The notes under the pieces were generated by a model. That model was not told the DNA's origin. It searched no databases and worked only from the letters and a program-made list of their open reading frames with translations. Position numbers and translations under genes: made by a program. From the NCBI GenBank assembly GCA_949316495.1, contig OX439005.1, positions 3,195,001 to 3,259,000 on the forward strand: a stretch of DNA of 64,000 nucleotides, in the 5' to 3' direction. Below, piece by piece: positions 62,485 to 64,000 of the stretch. Position 1 is the first letter of the stretch; every line of letters begins with the position of its first letter. This stretch comes from Amphiduros pacificus (lineage: Eukaryota; Annelida; Polychaeta; Phyllodocida; Hesionidae).

Positions 62485-63670
62485 GTCACTGAGATAAGAC
62501 ATGAGAGTGATCTGTGGTACAAGGGCAGACTCGCCTACCAATCCTGGGAGACCTGAAAGCTGAGTTTTCCCACACCTGGCCCAGTCAGAGATGACATCAT
62601 CAAGATGACCAAGCCACTGGACACTTCTGATAGCACTATCTCCTTACTGATCTCATCATTATCTCCTTAATGAAACCTAATTAGCCACATGTCCAATGTT
62701 TTATGATTCATCTGCCTGGTTTCTGCTTTCAAGATACACTTTGTCAGTGGAGATTCGGATATTAAAAAGAAACATGTACACATGATACAGTTAATAAGAG
62801 AGTAGAAACAGAAAACCTTATGACAGGTAGATATGAAACCAAAGAACCTAATCATGTTAAGTATCTAAGTAATAAGGGATCCCCAAGAGGCCGCCCGATT
62901 TAATGAATGGTCCCCTGCTGTGACAGATAGGGGTGAGGTCCCATTTCTCTGCCCCCTCATATGCAGTATCTATATATCTTAATGATATTACTATGAGCAC
63001 CACACACACACACACACACACATCCAATCCACTTACCAAATATGGTAGTCAAGACAATGGTGGGAGACAATGGCAGTTATTTGGACCAATGTGAGAGCAT
63101 TACAAGAAGTGTCCATAGTAACAATGGCTTGAAGTGGCGATGACTATGTCTGAATTTCAACATCATGCACATTTATGGCTTTCTCAGAATAAATAAAAAA
63201 AAGACAAATCATTTAAGAACTAAGAGAAATAAATTCAAATTAGGGTCATTTGGGGCAGATATTCATTTGCATGGTCTAGTATATGGTAGAGATAGAGACA
63301 CTGTTGAGACTGGGTACATTACGTAATATGGCAGACTGTTGCCATGACGGTGTCTGCCAGTGACAGGAGAACATGAAGCATTGCAGCTCCCCCTGTAAAC
63401 CATTCCCACATCTTTGAGATATTCCTGGGAGCAGGGATGATAAGAATGTTCAGGGATGGATCCAGGTATTAACGTTCACTGGTGACATTTGCCTGACACT
63501 GTACAGGAAGTGTCATGTTGTGGGTTATGTGTATTCATGCAGGATCACTGTGCTGATCTGTTGTTGGTTTTGGATAATAGGATTGACCACTCCTGTGTTA
63601 TGTAACTCTCAGCCTTGTGGGATTGTGTCCAGGTTGATGCACTCCTGGTAACACTGCATAGTTAGCAACT
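62485..63670 (+). other. SAMD4 intron, no gene recognised
   Basis: Apart from a (CA)10 run at about 63000-63022 nothing is recognised. Confidence 0.35.
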
Positions 63671-63674
63671 AACA

Positions 63675-63756
<82 letters not shown>
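63675..63756. repeat. (CA)n microsatellite, about 40 repeats
   Basis: An uninterrupted AC/CA run of about 80 bp. Confidence 0.99.
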
Positions 63757-63758
<2 letters not shown>

Positions 63759-64000
63759 CTTCATCTTTCCAACCTAGTAATACTTTGCTTTCATCCCTGA
63801 TCCCTTCCCAGCAATATTTGACTGATCCCTTATTGTCTCTAATCACTTCCCTCGGATTTCTTGACCCTTATTGTATCGGATTCCGGTCATGACTCGGCCA
63901 GATGTGTGAGACTCCTGTTCAGACTTGGACACTGATTTTTGGAGTGCTTTTGATACAGATCCAAATGTGTCTGAGCCTGTACTGGTGATATATACAATAT
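63757..64000 (+). other. Intron continues to the window edge
   Basis: No feature recognised. Confidence 0.35.

Overview
This is a stretch of nuclear genome from an intron-rich, AT-rich animal, probably a marine invertebrate. A mollusc or other lophotrochozoan is my best guess, from gene structure, GT/AG introns and repeat style; I cannot fix the species. Three conserved host genes can be read confidently across their splice junctions, and a fourth is only partly readable. There is no sign of bacterial, viral or CRISPR content, and I saw no LTR, Polinton or retrovirus-like element.

Layout. (1) About 254-4547, plus strand: the 3' part of a gene I do not recognise, at least six exons with matching phases, one intron carrying a large 32-bp minisatellite. 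(2) 6395-8490, minus strand: a complete six-exon Speedy/RINGO A gene (SPDYA, 293 residues), convergent with gene 1. (3) 10870-22318, plus strand: a complete 14-exon HRD1/synoviolin gene (SYVN1, 614 residues), divergent from SPDYA. (4) 27.6-64 kb, plus strand: the CpG-rich promoter, 5' UTR exon and first coding exon of a Smaug homologue (SAMD4), followed by about 35 kb of what appears to be its first intron. That intron runs off the window and is crowded with unrelated minisatellites, a foldback cluster of small DNA transposons and simple repeats.

The genes do not form a pathway. SPDYA is an atypical activator of cyclin-dependent kinases. SYVN1 is the ER-membrane RING ubiquitin ligase of ER-associated degradation. 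SAMD4 is an RNA-binding translational repressor.

The most unusual feature is in SYVN1. Tandem repeats or insertions touch four of its splice junctions. A seven-fold 60-bp array duplicates the 3' splice site plus the start of exon 7. A 46-bp array runs into the 3' splice site of exon 10. A roughly 33-fold 37-bp array duplicates the end of exon 12 together with its donor. A (TAA)n-tailed short element sits at the exon 13 donor, flanked by what looks like a 6-bp target duplication spanning the exon/intron border. In gene 1, a roughly 32-fold array repeats a motif that has the form of a zero-length exon (acceptor fused to donor), as in recursive splicing. These arrays are the best candidates for something previously undescribed.
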